A DNA stretch of 21,664 bases from Thaumarchaeota archaeon SCGC AAA007-O23 (GTDB lineage: Archaea > Thermoproteota > Nitrososphaeria > Nitrososphaerales > Nitrosopumilaceae): contig ARWO01000016.1 of assembly GCA_000402075.1 (NCBI GenBank), positions 1 through 21,664 of the forward strand, written 5' to 3'. Positions 14,932 to 21,664 of this stretch are shown in pieces; positions within the stretch are counted from its first letter, which is position 1, and every line of letters starts with the position of its first letter. The notes under the pieces were generated by a model. The model was not told where the DNA came from. It worked only from the letters and a program-made list of their open reading frames with translations, and did not search any database. The position numbers were made by a program, and so were the translations under genes.

Positions 14932-15705
14932 TTATTCTATGGGAAGTTCTGGTTTGTTTCCCCATTCTCCCCAAGATCCAAGATAAACTTTGACGTTTGT
15001 GAAACCAATCTTCTTCAGGGCAAGGAATGTATTTGCCGCTCTATATGCCCCCTGACAATAGGTTACAATTTCAGCATCTTTTGACATCTGATATAGTTTA
15101 GAAAGTTCCTCATTGTTTTTGAGAGTTCCATCTTTGGAAATGTTTTCAGTATAGTCTATGTTAGTTGATGTTAGTATGTGACCACCCCTAGCTGCTCTTA
15201 CAAGTTTACCGTCAAATTCTTCCTTTGAACGAACATCTAAAATTGTAAGTTTGTTGAGATTTTCCAACACGTACTCAAATCCAGCTAAAATTTTAGGATT
15301 GGGCTTTCCAGAAAAATTGGCTGGCTTGTAGCTAACTGAAATTCTGTCCAAAGTATGCCCTTCGGTCTTCCATTTTGTGATACCGCCATCAAGCATTGAT
15401 ACGTTTGGATGTGAAAAATATTCAAGCAGCCAAACTCCTCTGGCGGCAAGCATTCCAGATACATTATCATAGAAAACCACCTTTTTTTCTTCCGAGATGC
15501 CTACCTGCGAAAAAATTTTTCCAAACTGTTCATTAAATGAAGATATTCCACTCTGGCTTGTATCAATCCAATGAAAGGAGAAAAGATCCAAGTTTACTGC
15601 ATTTGTAATGTGTCCCCGGGAATATTCTTGGAAGGATCTCGCATCAATCAAAATCAGACTAGGATCATCAATAATTTTCTCTAATTCTGTTGTGGTGGTT
15701 AACAC
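14932..15705 (-). CDS. Two-domain sulfurtransferase (rhodanese family)
   Basis: Predicted cytoplasmic thiosulfate or 3-mercaptopyruvate sulfurtransferase. Two rhodanese domains are visible. Residues 1-120 (LILIDARSFQEYSRGHI, LDGGITKWKTEG) are inactive, with Asp at the position of the active Cys (FYDNVSGMLAARG). Residues 135-257 carry the catalytic Cys217 in the loop CQGAYRA. The loop matches neither the CRxGxx[R/T] of thiosulfate sulfurtransferases nor the CG[S/T]G of mercaptopyruvate enzymes, so the donor is open. The start is GTG 15705, since the next in-frame Met is far inside the domain. It follows the Amt gene on the same strand but is separated by a T-run terminator and may have its own promoter. 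Sulfur supply for Fe-S or tRNA thiolation is a possible role. Confidence 0.88.
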   Translation of the reverse strand: MLTTTTELEKIIDDPSLILIDARSFQEYSRGHITNAVNLDLFSFHWIDTSQSGISSFNEQFGKIFSQVGISEEKKVVFYDNVSGMLAARGVWLLEYFSHPNVSMLDGGITKWKTEGHTLDRISVSYKPANFSGKPNPKILAGFEYVLENLNKLTILDVRSKEEFDGKLVRAARGGHILTSTNIDYTENISKDGTLKNNEELSKLYQMSKDAEIVTYCQGAYRAANTFLALKKIGFTNVKVYLGSWGEWGNKPELPIE

Positions 15706-15748
15706 AAATTTGTATAATGTTGACGGTAAATGAATTTGTCCTAGGATA

Positions 15749-15772
15749 TTAAAATAAAAAAAAGAAAAAAAG
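15749..15772 (-). terminator. T-run terminator downstream of the Amt gene
   Basis: Just after the Amt stop the minus strand reads T7-C-T9-ATTTTAA with no needed hairpin, which matches archaeal oligo-T termination. It should separate amt from the sulfurtransferase gene. Confidence 0.6.
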
Positions 15773-15783
15773 AGAGGTTTTAC

Positions 15784-17376
15784 TTAACCTAGTTCTACGT
15801 ATGCTCGTTCACCGTTCTGAGCAATGTCGAGTCCGACTTCCTCCTCTTTTGGAGTAACTCGAATTCCACCTGGCCAGATTGCGTCCATGATCTTCAATAT
15901 AGCAATTGTTACACCGAATGCATAAGCAACTGACATACATGCGCCTGCTATGTTGATAGCTTGTTGCTCATATCCTTCTGGTGTTCCAGTCCACGCACCA
16001 ATACCGTCACCGGTATCCCATATGTGTGGACTTGCTAGTGTTCCTGTCAAGACTGCGCCTGTGAAACCACCTATTCCGTGTACTCCCCATACATCGAGTG
16101 CGTCGTCCCATTTGCGTGAGTTCTTGAAAGCAACTGCGCCGTAACAAAGTGTTCCTGCAGCAACTCCGATTATGATTGAAGCCATTGGGCCAACCCAACC
16201 AGATGCTGGAGTAATTGCTACCAAGCCTGCTACTGCACCAGTTGCAGCACCTGCGATACTGGGTCTTCCAGTATGTCCCCATGACATCAGTAACCAAGTT
16301 ACTGAAGCCATACCAGTTGCTGTGTTAGTTACAGTCCAAGCGCTAACGGCAATGCCGTCTGATAATACTTCGCTTCCTGCGTTGAATCCGAACCAGCCGA
16401 ACCAGAGTATTGAAGCTCCCAGTACGATCATAGGTACGTTATGTGGTTCCATTGGAACCTTTCCGTATCCAAGTCGTCTACCAAGAACTAGAGCTCCAGC
16501 TAGAGCTGCGAATCCTGAAGATATGTGAACTACGGTACCGCCTGCAAAGTCAAGACCGAATGATGGCGACAAGTCTGGATCAAAGTCCATGTTTCCTATG
16601 TATCCGCCTCCCCAGACCCAATGTGCAATTGGGTCATAAACGAAGGTTCCCCATAAGAGGACAAAGATAACCAGTGCGCTGAATTTCATTCTGTCAACTA
16701 AGCCACCGACAATAAGAGCTGGTGTGATAATAGCGAATGTTGCTTGGAACATTGCAAACAATTGATGTGGAACTGTTCCAGGCCATCCTTGGCTACAATA
16801 AGCTCCATCAGTCTTCATCTGTTGCATTTGGTAATAATCAGACCAAGTGCCTTCACATGAACCTGGTTCACCTAGTGGTGCCCAGTGTGAGACTTGATTA
16901 AAGCCCATGTAATCGAGGTTGCCCATGAACATGTTTGCTTCACTGTCAACGGAACCAAATGCTAGGGAATATCCCCACAGTACCCATTGTACTGACATTA
17001 GTCCCATGACAATGAATGTCATGCCAATTGTGTTTACAGCGTTCTTTGATCTTGCAAGTCCTCCGTATAAGAAGGCGACACCAGGTGTCATGAACAAGAC
17101 TAAAGATGATGCTGTTAACATCCAAGCAGTATCACCTGTATCAATCAGACAATACATGTCTGGGGTGCCATCACCACTACTGTCCCACCAACATTCGTTG
17201 GCGTTACCAGTATAGATTCCGGCGCCCGGTACTCCGACTTGATACCCATCCATTCCGTCTTCGGTTGATTGGGCAAAAGCCTGAGCCATTGCTCCTGTCG
17301 CTGTCATAGCGACTGCAGCCATAAGTAATAGAGCATACTTATGTTGTACAGATTTTATCTGCATTACAGAGTTCAT
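15784..17376 (-). CDS. amt: Amt/Mep/Rh family ammonium transporter
   Basis: Imports ammonium through the cell membrane, the substrate for energy and nitrogen in these archaea. The 530-residue protein has a signal-like N-terminus (about 14-36). The Amt core begins at MTPGVAFLYGGL (96-107). The twin pore histidines are His284 (DFAGGTVVHISSG) and His433 (VWGVHGIGG). It is longer than AmtB. An N-terminal extension carries Cys62 and Cys76, and a loop of about 50 residues between helices carries Cys174 and Cys194; both lie on the outer side and may form disulfides. From memory the N. maritimus Amt2 gene lies near the ATP synthase genes, and this looks like its counterpart. No GlnB gene is adjacent. 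The ATG at 17376 is 29 bases from a TATA-like box. The gene is divergent from a winged-helix-like protein that could control it. Confidence 0.95.
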   Translation of the reverse strand: MNSVMQIKSVQHKYALLLMAAVAMTATGAMAQAFAQSTEDGMDGYQVGVPGAGIYTGNANECWWDSSGDGTPDMYCLIDTGDTAWMLTASSLVLFMTPGVAFLYGGLARSKNAVNTIGMTFIVMGLMSVQWVLWGYSLAFGSVDSEANMFMGNLDYMGFNQVSHWAPLGEPGSCEGTWSDYYQMQQMKTDGAYCSQGWPGTVPHQLFAMFQATFAIITPALIVGGLVDRMKFSALVIFVLLWGTFVYDPIAHWVWGGGYIGNMDFDPDLSPSFGLDFAGGTVVHISSGFAALAGALVLGRRLGYGKVPMEPHNVPMIVLGASILWFGWFGFNAGSEVLSDGIAVSAWTVTNTATGMASVTWLLMSWGHTGRPSIAGAATGAVAGLVAITPASGWVGPMASIIIGVAAGTLCYGAVAFKNSRKWDDALDVWGVHGIGGFTGAVLTGTLASPHIWDTGDGIGAWTGTPEGYEQQAINIAGACMSVAYAFGVTIAILKIMDAIWPGGIRVTPKEEEVGLDIAQNGERAYVELG

Positions 17377-17401
17377 CTAATTCGACTCGCGAATCTATGC
17401 A

Positions 17402-17409
17402 GATATAAA
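17402..17409 (-). promoter_or_regulatory. TATA-like box of the Amt gene
   Basis: GTTTATAT on the minus strand (within GGTTTATATCTG) is centred about 29 bases before the ATG at 17376. Between box and start is GATTCGCGAGTC (17385-17396), a 12-base imperfect palindrome with 10 matching positions, a possible repressor site. Confidence 0.5.
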
Positions 17410-17435
17410 CCTAAAGATGAGTTATTTACAAATTA

Positions 17436-17446
17436 AGTTAGTAACT
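17436..17446. promoter_or_regulatory. Palindrome AGTTAGTAACT upstream of the Amt promoter
   Basis: AGTTA-G-TAACT is a perfect inverted repeat around one central base, about 35 bases upstream of the Amt TATA box in the divergent gap. This position would suit an activator, but there is no independent support. Confidence 0.25.
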
Positions 17447-17550
17447 GTATATCTATGTATAGGGATACTATCATAAAATTCAAATATTATGTCATGTTAA
17501 TCTAGGCATGAAACAGGCTATGAATGGTAGAATTACGTTGGTGGTTTAGT

Positions 17551-18216
17551 ATGAAACAACAATTCCCAAAACTCTCAATATTTGACACATTCAAAACAAA
17601 AAGGGAGCAGCTGACGGGGGAGGCTATTAGGCAGAGACACATCATAAGTCATCTTGCTAGAGAAAATAGTTCTACATTAATGACTCGTACGGCTATTGCC
17701 CAAAATATAGCAAAAAAAAATAATCTTCTTTGGAAGAATATCTATTCTGGGGTTTTCCGTGATTTGGATGAAATTCTTATTCCGTTAAACATAGTTAGTG
17801 AGGCTGGACGTTTACCATTAAAGCGTGGACCTAAGGCGTTGCAGGAGAAGGGTGTTCCATACTACCAGCTTACACCCAAAGGACTTCTTGTGGTCTTGTC
17901 GATTGATGATTTTGATCAAAGGGACTCTGTTTTAGACGAGTTTTTGTCAAAGGCTGAAATAAAAGAAAAAGAATTTGTAAGTACCATTAGGACATTAATA
18001 AAAATTTCACCAAAATTCACATATTCTATGTTTGAGATTTATGTTAGGGCTTTTTGTGAAGGAAAATTGAAAAGTCTTTTGCCGTTTAGTATTCCAGATT
18101 TTCAGAAAATATCTGAAAATGTTTTTACAACACAAAATGAGTTATTGACAGGATTTATGACATTATCAAAATCTAAAAAATTGGATGTTCTAAACTTCTT
18201 TTCTAAATTTACGTAA
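17551..18216 (+). CDS. Winged-helix-like protein divergent from the Amt gene, function unknown
   Basis: I do not recognise a named family. The 221-residue protein has a helical N-terminal half (about residues 1-75) and then GVPYYQLTPKGLLVVLSI (about 101-118), which resembles the wing and end of a winged helix domain; the remaining half is helical. Basic residues cluster at LPLKRGPKALQEK (about 88-100), fitting DNA contact. No enzyme motif is visible. ATG 17551 is favoured by GGTGGT eight bases upstream; the in-frame ATG at 17524 would add nine residues including two Trp. It shares a 170-base gap with the Amt gene and converges with the Cas4-like gene (7 bases between stops). Regulation of Amt is possible from its position only. 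Confidence 0.7.
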   Translation: MKQQFPKLSIFDTFKTKREQLTGEAIRQRHIISHLARENSSTLMTRTAIAQNIAKKNNLLWKNIYSGVFRDLDEILIPLNIVSEAGRLPLKRGPKALQEKGVPYYQLTPKGLLVVLSIDDFDQRDSVLDEFLSKAEIKEKEFVSTIRTLIKISPKFTYSMFEIYVRAFCEGKLKSLLPFSIPDFQKISENVFTTQNELLTGFMTLSKSKKLDVLNFFSKFT

Positions 18217-18223
18217 TAGTGCA

Positions 18224-18895
18224 TTAAATCTTTTCTTCCTTACCATACTTACCAAACAGTGATGCTATGGATATTTGTTTTCCTTCTTTCTTTCTGATAT
18301 AGCATCTTTCGTAGTATGGACAGGTTAAGCAATCTCGTGATGGCTCTATAATGGGCAACCTATTCTCCTTTAGGAAGTCCTGAAATACCCTAGTTCGTTT
18401 AATTACCTCTTCAAACATCTTTTGATTCCTGGTTGTTACAAATGAATCCTCCTTTCCGTCTGGTGTGATGTAAACAATAACTCCTTCAATTTGGTTGAAC
18501 ATCCACATGCAGGCATTTACGTACAGCAAATCCATAGGCAATGGATTTTCTGGAAACTTGTCAATGGATCTAAAGAGCAAGACAACATCTTCCTGAATCA
18601 TGTCTGCTTGCCCTTTCAGTGTTAAGCCATCACCCATATCGTACTCGCCAATACTAGACTTCGACTTCATTTTTCGGAACAAACCTCCCAAGACTTTGTT
18701 GAATTGTGTTTGTTCAGTATCCAGGGGATCCGTTCTATCATAATAGGAAAGTCGTAAACACTTTGTAGCCTCATGAAGGTGAATTGTATTAACATCCTTT
18801 GACTCGATCTTTATTTCGATATCTTCTCCCATCGAGTCGATAGCATCCCTTACAATCTGCTTATAGTCTCTATCGCCAGCATCACTACGTCCCAT
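18224..18895 (-). CDS. Cas4-like PD-(D/E)xK fold protein with Fe-S cysteines and degenerate active site
   Basis: The 223-residue protein resembles the Cas4/RecB-type nuclease fold. Four cysteines are placed as for a 4Fe-4S cluster, Cys46 near the N-terminus (HEATKCLRLSYYDR) and Cys189, Cys192 and Cys198 near the C-terminus (CLTCPYYERC). Motif II is present as GQADMI (Asp98). The usual ExK motif that should follow, for example VVEIKT, is replaced by VLLFRS (105-110), so the catalytic Glu and Lys appear to be missing. This suggests a structural or DNA-binding role, if the alignment holds. The distance between C46 and C189 is normal for Cas4. No other cas gene or CRISPR array is in the window, so a CRISPR role is unlikely. 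The ATG at 18895 is preceded by TTTTTATG at about -28. Confidence 0.7.
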   Translation of the reverse strand: MGRSDAGDRDYKQIVRDAIDSMGEDIEIKIESKDVNTIHLHEATKCLRLSYYDRTDPLDTEQTQFNKVLGGLFRKMKSKSSIGEYDMGDGLTLKGQADMIQEDVVLLFRSIDKFPENPLPMDLLYVNACMWMFNQIEGVIVYITPDGKEDSFVTTRNQKMFEEVIKRTRVFQDFLKENRLPIIEPSRDCLTCPYYERCYIRKKEGKQISIASLFGKYGKEEKI

Positions 18896-18954
18896 TCCAA
18901 GTCAGCTAAATTTTTGGAACATAAAAATGTAAAATAACCATTAGTCTATGAGTA

Positions 18955-18970
18955 GAAAAATAAGAAAAAT
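18955..18970 (-). terminator. T-rich terminator after the small membrane peptide gene
   Basis: The minus strand reads ATTTTTCTTATTTTTC about 20 bases after the stop of the upstream small gene. It should end that transcript before the Cas4-like gene. Confidence 0.4.
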
Positions 18971-18988
18971 GTTGGAAGTTCGAATATT

Positions 18989-19102
18989 TTATGCGTCTGG
19001 TGCTCTGGAATGTCCCTTGCCACGTAGTCCGAATACAACTACTGCCATAGCAATTAACACGCCAATTGCGGCTCCAAATGCTGATGCTGCTGCTTCTGCC
19101 AT
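18989..19102 (-). CDS. 37-residue single-span membrane peptide
   Basis: The ORF starts at ATG 19102 and ends at TAA 18989. The peptide begins MAEAAASAFGAAIGVLIA, has one hydrophobic helix (about residues 8-26, to VVVFGL), then a basic tail RGKGHSRAPDA. A TATA-like box at 19125-19132 is centred about 26 bases from this ATG, which fits a leaderless start; the in-frame ATG at 19111 is only 17 bases from the box. A T-rich terminator follows. The orientation of the charges predicts the N-terminus outside and the C-terminus inside. No homologue is recognised; it could be a small subunit of a membrane complex. A plus-strand ORF at the same place is a shadow. Confidence 0.65.
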   Translation of the reverse strand: MAEAAASAFGAAIGVLIAMAVVVFGLRGKGHSRAPDA

Positions 19103-19124
19103 TGTTGACATGCTTAAAGTCAAT

Positions 19125-19132
19125 AATATATA
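19125..19132 (-). promoter_or_regulatory. TATA-like box of the small membrane peptide gene
   Basis: TATATATT on the minus strand is centred about 26 bases before ATG 19102. Its spacing decides between the two in-frame starts. Confidence 0.5.
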
Positions 19133-19195
19133 CTATTGTTAATTTTTCTTATATTTTTACAAATAATCACAATTTTCAAATTTTATGATACATAA

Positions 19196-19738
19196 TCAAT
19201 CATATTTTGAGAAATCGAATTTTAGGATGTTTTCCTGTCCTGCAGTTATAGAACTAAGGTTGAAGAATGCCTCGCCGGAAATCCTCCAATTTAGTTCGTT
19301 TTTGGCTAGTGCTTCCCAAAGTTCAGGAGTGTTACCAGTATTCATGATAGTAAATTTTTCGCCAATAAGAGATGGTCTTTCATTGAGTATGATAAAATAA
19401 TTTGGTGATGCAAGAAATCCCTCTGGGGCAGTACCAATCTCGCCTATAACAATTCGGTCATCATTATGATAGACTAAGTATTTTATGTGTTGAAGCATGA
19501 CAGACTTGAAGTTTGGATTTGAAACCTTAAATTTTATTTCAAGCGTTGCCTGCTTTTCAGTAATCTCTAGCACGGAAAAATCAAATAATTCTATCGTAAG
19601 TGGTAATACCTCCTGAGTTGACGGCGAAAAAAATCCTCCTTCGACGTCACTAATTACTGATGTACCAGTTAACGTAAACACAGCTATAATTGCAATAAGT
19701 ATGCCAGCTACAGCGCCAACAAAGATTCTAGGATTCAC
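19196..19738 (-). CDS. Membrane-anchored LEA14-like (WHy domain) protein
   Basis: The 180-residue product has one N-terminal membrane helix (about 5-25) and an extracytoplasmic beta domain. Residues 47-165 (LPLTIELFDFSVLEITEKQATLEIKFKVSNPN) fit the LEA14/WHy pattern of a long-stranded beta sandwich with the NPN motif at 74-76. Such domains in archaea have no clearly known job; protection or adhesion at the surface is proposed for relatives in other organisms. The start is GTG 19738, preceded by AT-rich TATA-like bases between 19755 and 19768. The gene is divergent from the next ORF across 72 bases. Confidence 0.75.
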   Translation of the reverse strand: MNPRIFVGAVAGILIAIIAVFTLTGTSVISDVEGGFFSPSTQEVLPLTIELFDFSVLEITEKQATLEIKFKVSNPNFKSVMLQHIKYLVYHNDDRIVIGEIGTAPEGFLASPNYFIILNERPSLIGEKFTIMNTGNTPELWEALAKNELNWRISGEAFFNLSSITAGQENILKFDFSKYD

Positions 19739-19783
19739 CGGTTTTGATTCCTATGTATATTTCTTAAATGTTGAGATAAAATG

Positions 19784-19790
19784 CATATAG
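19784..19790 (+). promoter_or_regulatory. TATA-like box of the 117-residue unknown protein gene
   Basis: CATATAG is centred about 24 bases before the ATG at 19811, which fits a leaderless message. It lies in the 72-base gap shared with the divergent LEA14-like gene. Confidence 0.4.
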
Positions 19791-19810
19791 TGCTATAGGC
19801 TCCATAAATC

Positions 19811-20164
19811 ATGCAGTATTTTCAGGCGGTACAAATTGGAAAGAAGAGAGCGAACAAAGCGCAAATGGTTTTGTTTGACATATCTGGCTTTGCAATGCTA
19901 ACTCTTACTACTAAGAAGATTGATGGAAAATTTGTTCCCGTGGGAGAGGAATCATTTGTTACAGTGATTAAAACTGATGACGGCTTTGTTATACTTTTGG
20001 TAGATACTGACGGATTTACTAAAGCACAAACAAAAGCGTTAGAGAAGGAAGAAGCACAAAAAATATTCAACAAAGTTTTAGCTTCCGGTATTGCAGGATT
20101 TCCAAACAAGGAGATAAAAATTTGGACTGATACGTATCCTACTGTGCAAGATGAGTTAAAGTAA
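19811..20164 (+). CDS. Small soluble protein of unknown function
   Basis: No family is recognised. The 117-residue protein has no signal peptide or membrane helix. Its first half is rich in beta strands (MVLFDISGFAMLTLTTKKIDG, 19-39; EESFVTVIKTDDGFVILLVDTDG, 46-68), followed by a Lys/Glu-rich helix (70-90) and a short C-terminal segment ending TDTYPTVQDELK. There are no Cys and no catalytic motif. Base composition and codon use look like those of the neighbours. Its stop is 5 bases from that of the convergent pyrH gene. The TATA-like box at 19784-19790 supports the start and that the gene is real. Confidence 0.7.
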   Translation: MQYFQAVQIGKKRANKAQMVLFDISGFAMLTLTTKKIDGKFVPVGEESFVTVIKTDDGFVILLVDTDGFTKAQTKALEKEEAQKIFNKVLASGIAGFPNKEIKIWTDTYPTVQDELK

Positions 20165-20169
20165 TCAGT

Positions 20170-20844
20170 TCATGGAACTATCTGTGTTCCTACGGGCTGA
20201 CCCTTCATAGCCTTTTCAATAGTTTTAATGTCTGATTTGATAATTTTTGTTTTAATTTTCGATCTCTCTATTACTTTTAGTGCAACAATGTCCATAAGAT
20301 CATAGCCTCCAGCCATTGAGTCTTCACGTACTAGTATGGTACGAAGATCCTTGATGTTTATCCGTGCGAATTTTTTAGCTTTTTTATTTTTGCTAGGATC
20401 CGAGTCGTATACCCCATCAACGTCAGTGGCGTTTAGAAACTCGACTGCCCTCACTTTTTCTGCAATCAGTGCAGCAGTACCATTAGTACTTTGGCCTGGA
20501 TGTAGCCCTCCTGCAACAACAATAAGCCCACTATCCACTGCGTTTTTTACTTCAGTCAAAGTTGTTGGGGGATGAGGGTAAGCTTTGCCTTTTAACGCAT
20601 AAATTAGCAGCTTGGCATTTAGTCGCGATATCTCAATTCCAAGTTCGTCTAAAGTGGATTCGTCTGCTCCCGATGATCTAGCATGAGAGATAAAATATCG
20701 CGCAATCTTTCCGCCTCCGGCAACTATTATTGGTTGATGTGTTTTGCTTTTCTTTACAAAAAATGTTGCATAATCCTTCAACACCTTTGTCTGATCCATA
20801 CTAAACACTTGACCAGAAAGTTTGATGACAATTCTTTTTTTCAT
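20170..20844 (-). CDS. pyrH: UMP kinase
   Basis: Phosphorylates UMP to UDP with ATP, in the cytoplasm, downstream of the PyrB/PyrI step. The 224-residue protein is of the archaeal amino acid kinase type. Visible motifs are VIKLSGQVF (6-14), AGGGKIAR (42-49), the VAGGLHPGQSTNGTAAL region (about 109-125) and the nucleotide-binding TDVDGVYDSDP (about 139-149). Its ATG overlaps the stop of the upstream HD protein gene by one base (TAATG), so the two are coupled in an operon. Length is normal. Confidence 0.95.
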   Translation of the reverse strand: MKKRIVIKLSGQVFSMDQTKVLKDYATFFVKKSKTHQPIIVAGGGKIARYFISHARSSGADESTLDELGIEISRLNAKLLIYALKGKAYPHPPTTLTEVKNAVDSGLIVVAGGLHPGQSTNGTAALIAEKVRAVEFLNATDVDGVYDSDPSKNKKAKKFARINIKDLRTILVREDSMAGGYDLMDIVALKVIERSKIKTKIIKSDIKTIEKAMKGQPVGTQIVP

Positions 20845-21664
20845 TATTTCAGATCACCAAGGATTGATTTGGCTGCAATTTCAACTTTCTTTCGATTTTT
20901 TGCTGGTGTATAAACCCTTAAAATTTTCATAAACCCGGACATCACCGAAACAAGCTGGATATCTGAAATTTGTATTTCTTTCGCTTTTGTTTTATTGTTA
21001 TCTACCTCTAAGAGAATAATTGATTTAGACTCCTTTTTTGATGGAGATAACGGAATTGAAGATGTATTAGAGCTATCAACAAAAATTTCGTTAATGTCTA
21101 CTTTGGAACTTTTTGAAAGATCTTCTCTAATATCTCGCATACGCTTTTTTGTTATTGTACTTTTAGTTAGAGTCAATTCAAAGACTGATTTGAATAAATT
21201 CCTATTTTGATAATCTGTAGCAATTTTTTTTGCGGTTTTTAATTTGGAGTTATGTTCAGGCAAATTTAGCAGCTTGGAGAGAATTACTTCATCAGACAAT
21301 TTCAGATAATCATCAAGATTCATTGAGGTAAGATTAAGCTCTTCTTCTGCTAGATCCATTGACTCTAACAGCATTACCTCACCAGCCCTAACTGTCTTAT
21401 GAAAATAGACAGCCTTGAACATCTGATATCTAGACGTCATCATAGTTTCAAAATTTACCAGTGCTGACTTGTCAAGTGCTAATTTGTTCTTGTACACGTC
21501 TAAAGAATGTGTCAGCCTATTGTGGTCAATCTTTGCATGTTCAGCGCCAGTAAAGTATCCATCCCTAAGCAGATAATCCATAACGTCGGCGCTTAAAGCG
21601 CCAGATATTACTTCATTTAAAAACTGTAATTTTGAGTCACCGAAAGCAACTTTGGCTATGAATT
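20844..21664 (-). CDS. HD-family phosphohydrolase (N-terminal part beyond the window)
   Basis: The open frame runs to the right edge, so the 5' end is missing. About 273 residues are visible. The part near the edge reads EVISGALSADVMDYLLRDGYFTGAEHAKIDHNRL, which is the segment after the HD domain in archaeal dGTPase/SAMHD1-like phosphohydrolases: a MDYLLRDSxxTG-type motif followed by a conserved helix. The HD metal ligands would lie upstream, outside the window. The last about 100 residues are mixed and less conserved. The likely reaction is hydrolysis of a nucleotide, which would fit the coupling with UMP kinase by a 1-base overlap, but the substrate is not shown. An internal ATG at 21581 is not the true start. 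Confidence 0.85.
   Translation of the reverse strand, partial: FIAKVAFGDSKLQFLNEVISGALSADVMDYLLRDGYFTGAEHAKIDHNRLTHSLDVYKNKLALDKSALVNFETMMTSRYQMFKAVYFHKTVRAGEVMLLESMDLAEEELNLTSMNLDDYLKLSDEVILSKLLNLPEHNSKLKTAKKIATDYQNRNLFKSVFELTLTKSTITKKRMRDIREDLSKSSKVDINEIFVDSSNTSSIPLSPSKKESKSIILLEVDNNKTKAKEIQISDIQLVSVMSGFMKILRVYTPAKNRKKVEIAAKSILGDLK

Noticed and set aside
16172..16528. 118-codon plus-strand ORF within the Amt gene
   Set aside because: Antisense shadow of a well-supported transporter gene.
18224..18895. CRISPR adaptation gene cas4
   Set aside because: No CRISPR repeats and no cas1 or cas2 in the window, and the catalytic ExK motif is missing.
18948..19142. 64-codon plus-strand ORF
   Set aside because: It is antisense to the 37-residue membrane peptide gene, which has a better promoter, terminator and composition.

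Overview
The window looks like chromosome from an ammonia-oxidising archaeon of the Nitrosopumilus type (Thaumarchaeota/Nitrososphaerota, group I.1a). The sequence is AT-rich. It holds an archaeal A/V-type ATP synthase operon, an archaeal aspartate transcarbamoylase with a separate zinc-binding regulatory chain, an archaeal UMP kinase, a large Amt ammonium transporter with extracytoplasmic cysteine pairs, a plastocyanin and a two-domain multicopper oxidase. Many start codons lie about 24-29 bases downstream of a TATA-like box, which is the layout of leaderless archaeal promoters. From memory, Nitrosopumilus maritimus also has its Amt2 gene near the ATP synthase operon; I could not check this. 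I see no phage, transposon, CRISPR, tRNA or rRNA, and no gene-free stretch longer than 300 bases.

Layout. 1-421: 5' part of an exported plastocyanin (minus). 523-2239: a GT2-GtrA membrane glycosyltransferase and a small membrane protein with a CPxC motif (plus). 2247-4467: a two-domain multicopper oxidase followed, with overlap, by a ZIP metal transporter that has an extra N-terminal beta domain (minus). 4561-5991: divergent pyrB and pyrI with interleaved TATA boxes in a 39-base gap. 5998-6059: an imperfect hairpin with a G-rich loop between convergent genes. 6145-14870: the ATP synthase operon, transcribed leftward as K-E-C-F-A-B-D-(small ORF)-H-I, with overlapping or nearly abutting genes. 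14932-15705: a two-domain rhodanese. 15784-17376: the Amt transporter, divergent from a winged-helix-like protein (17551-18216). 18224-19738: a Cas4-fold protein with degenerate catalytic motifs, a 37-residue membrane peptide and a LEA14-like anchored protein (all minus). 19811-20164: a small conserved-looking protein of unknown function (plus). 20170-21664: UMP kinase and the C-terminal part of an HD-family phosphohydrolase (minus).

How they fit together. The region combines ammonium uptake (Amt), copper proteins of the cell surface and electron transfer (plastocyanin, multicopper oxidase, ZIP partner), ATP synthesis, and pyrimidine nucleotide synthesis (pyrB, pyrI, pyrH).

The most striking anomaly is that two ATP synthase genes, for subunits I and E, are each out of frame by exactly one surplus A in a run of nine A. 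Two other runs of nine A in the window are in frame. Sequencing error is the simplest explanation, with transcriptional slippage as the alternative. Other points to follow up are an uncatalogued 42-codon membrane ORF between atpD and atpH, a small membrane peptide near 19 kb whose start is fixed by its promoter, the interleaved pyrB/pyrI promoters and the beta-domain/ZIP fusion.
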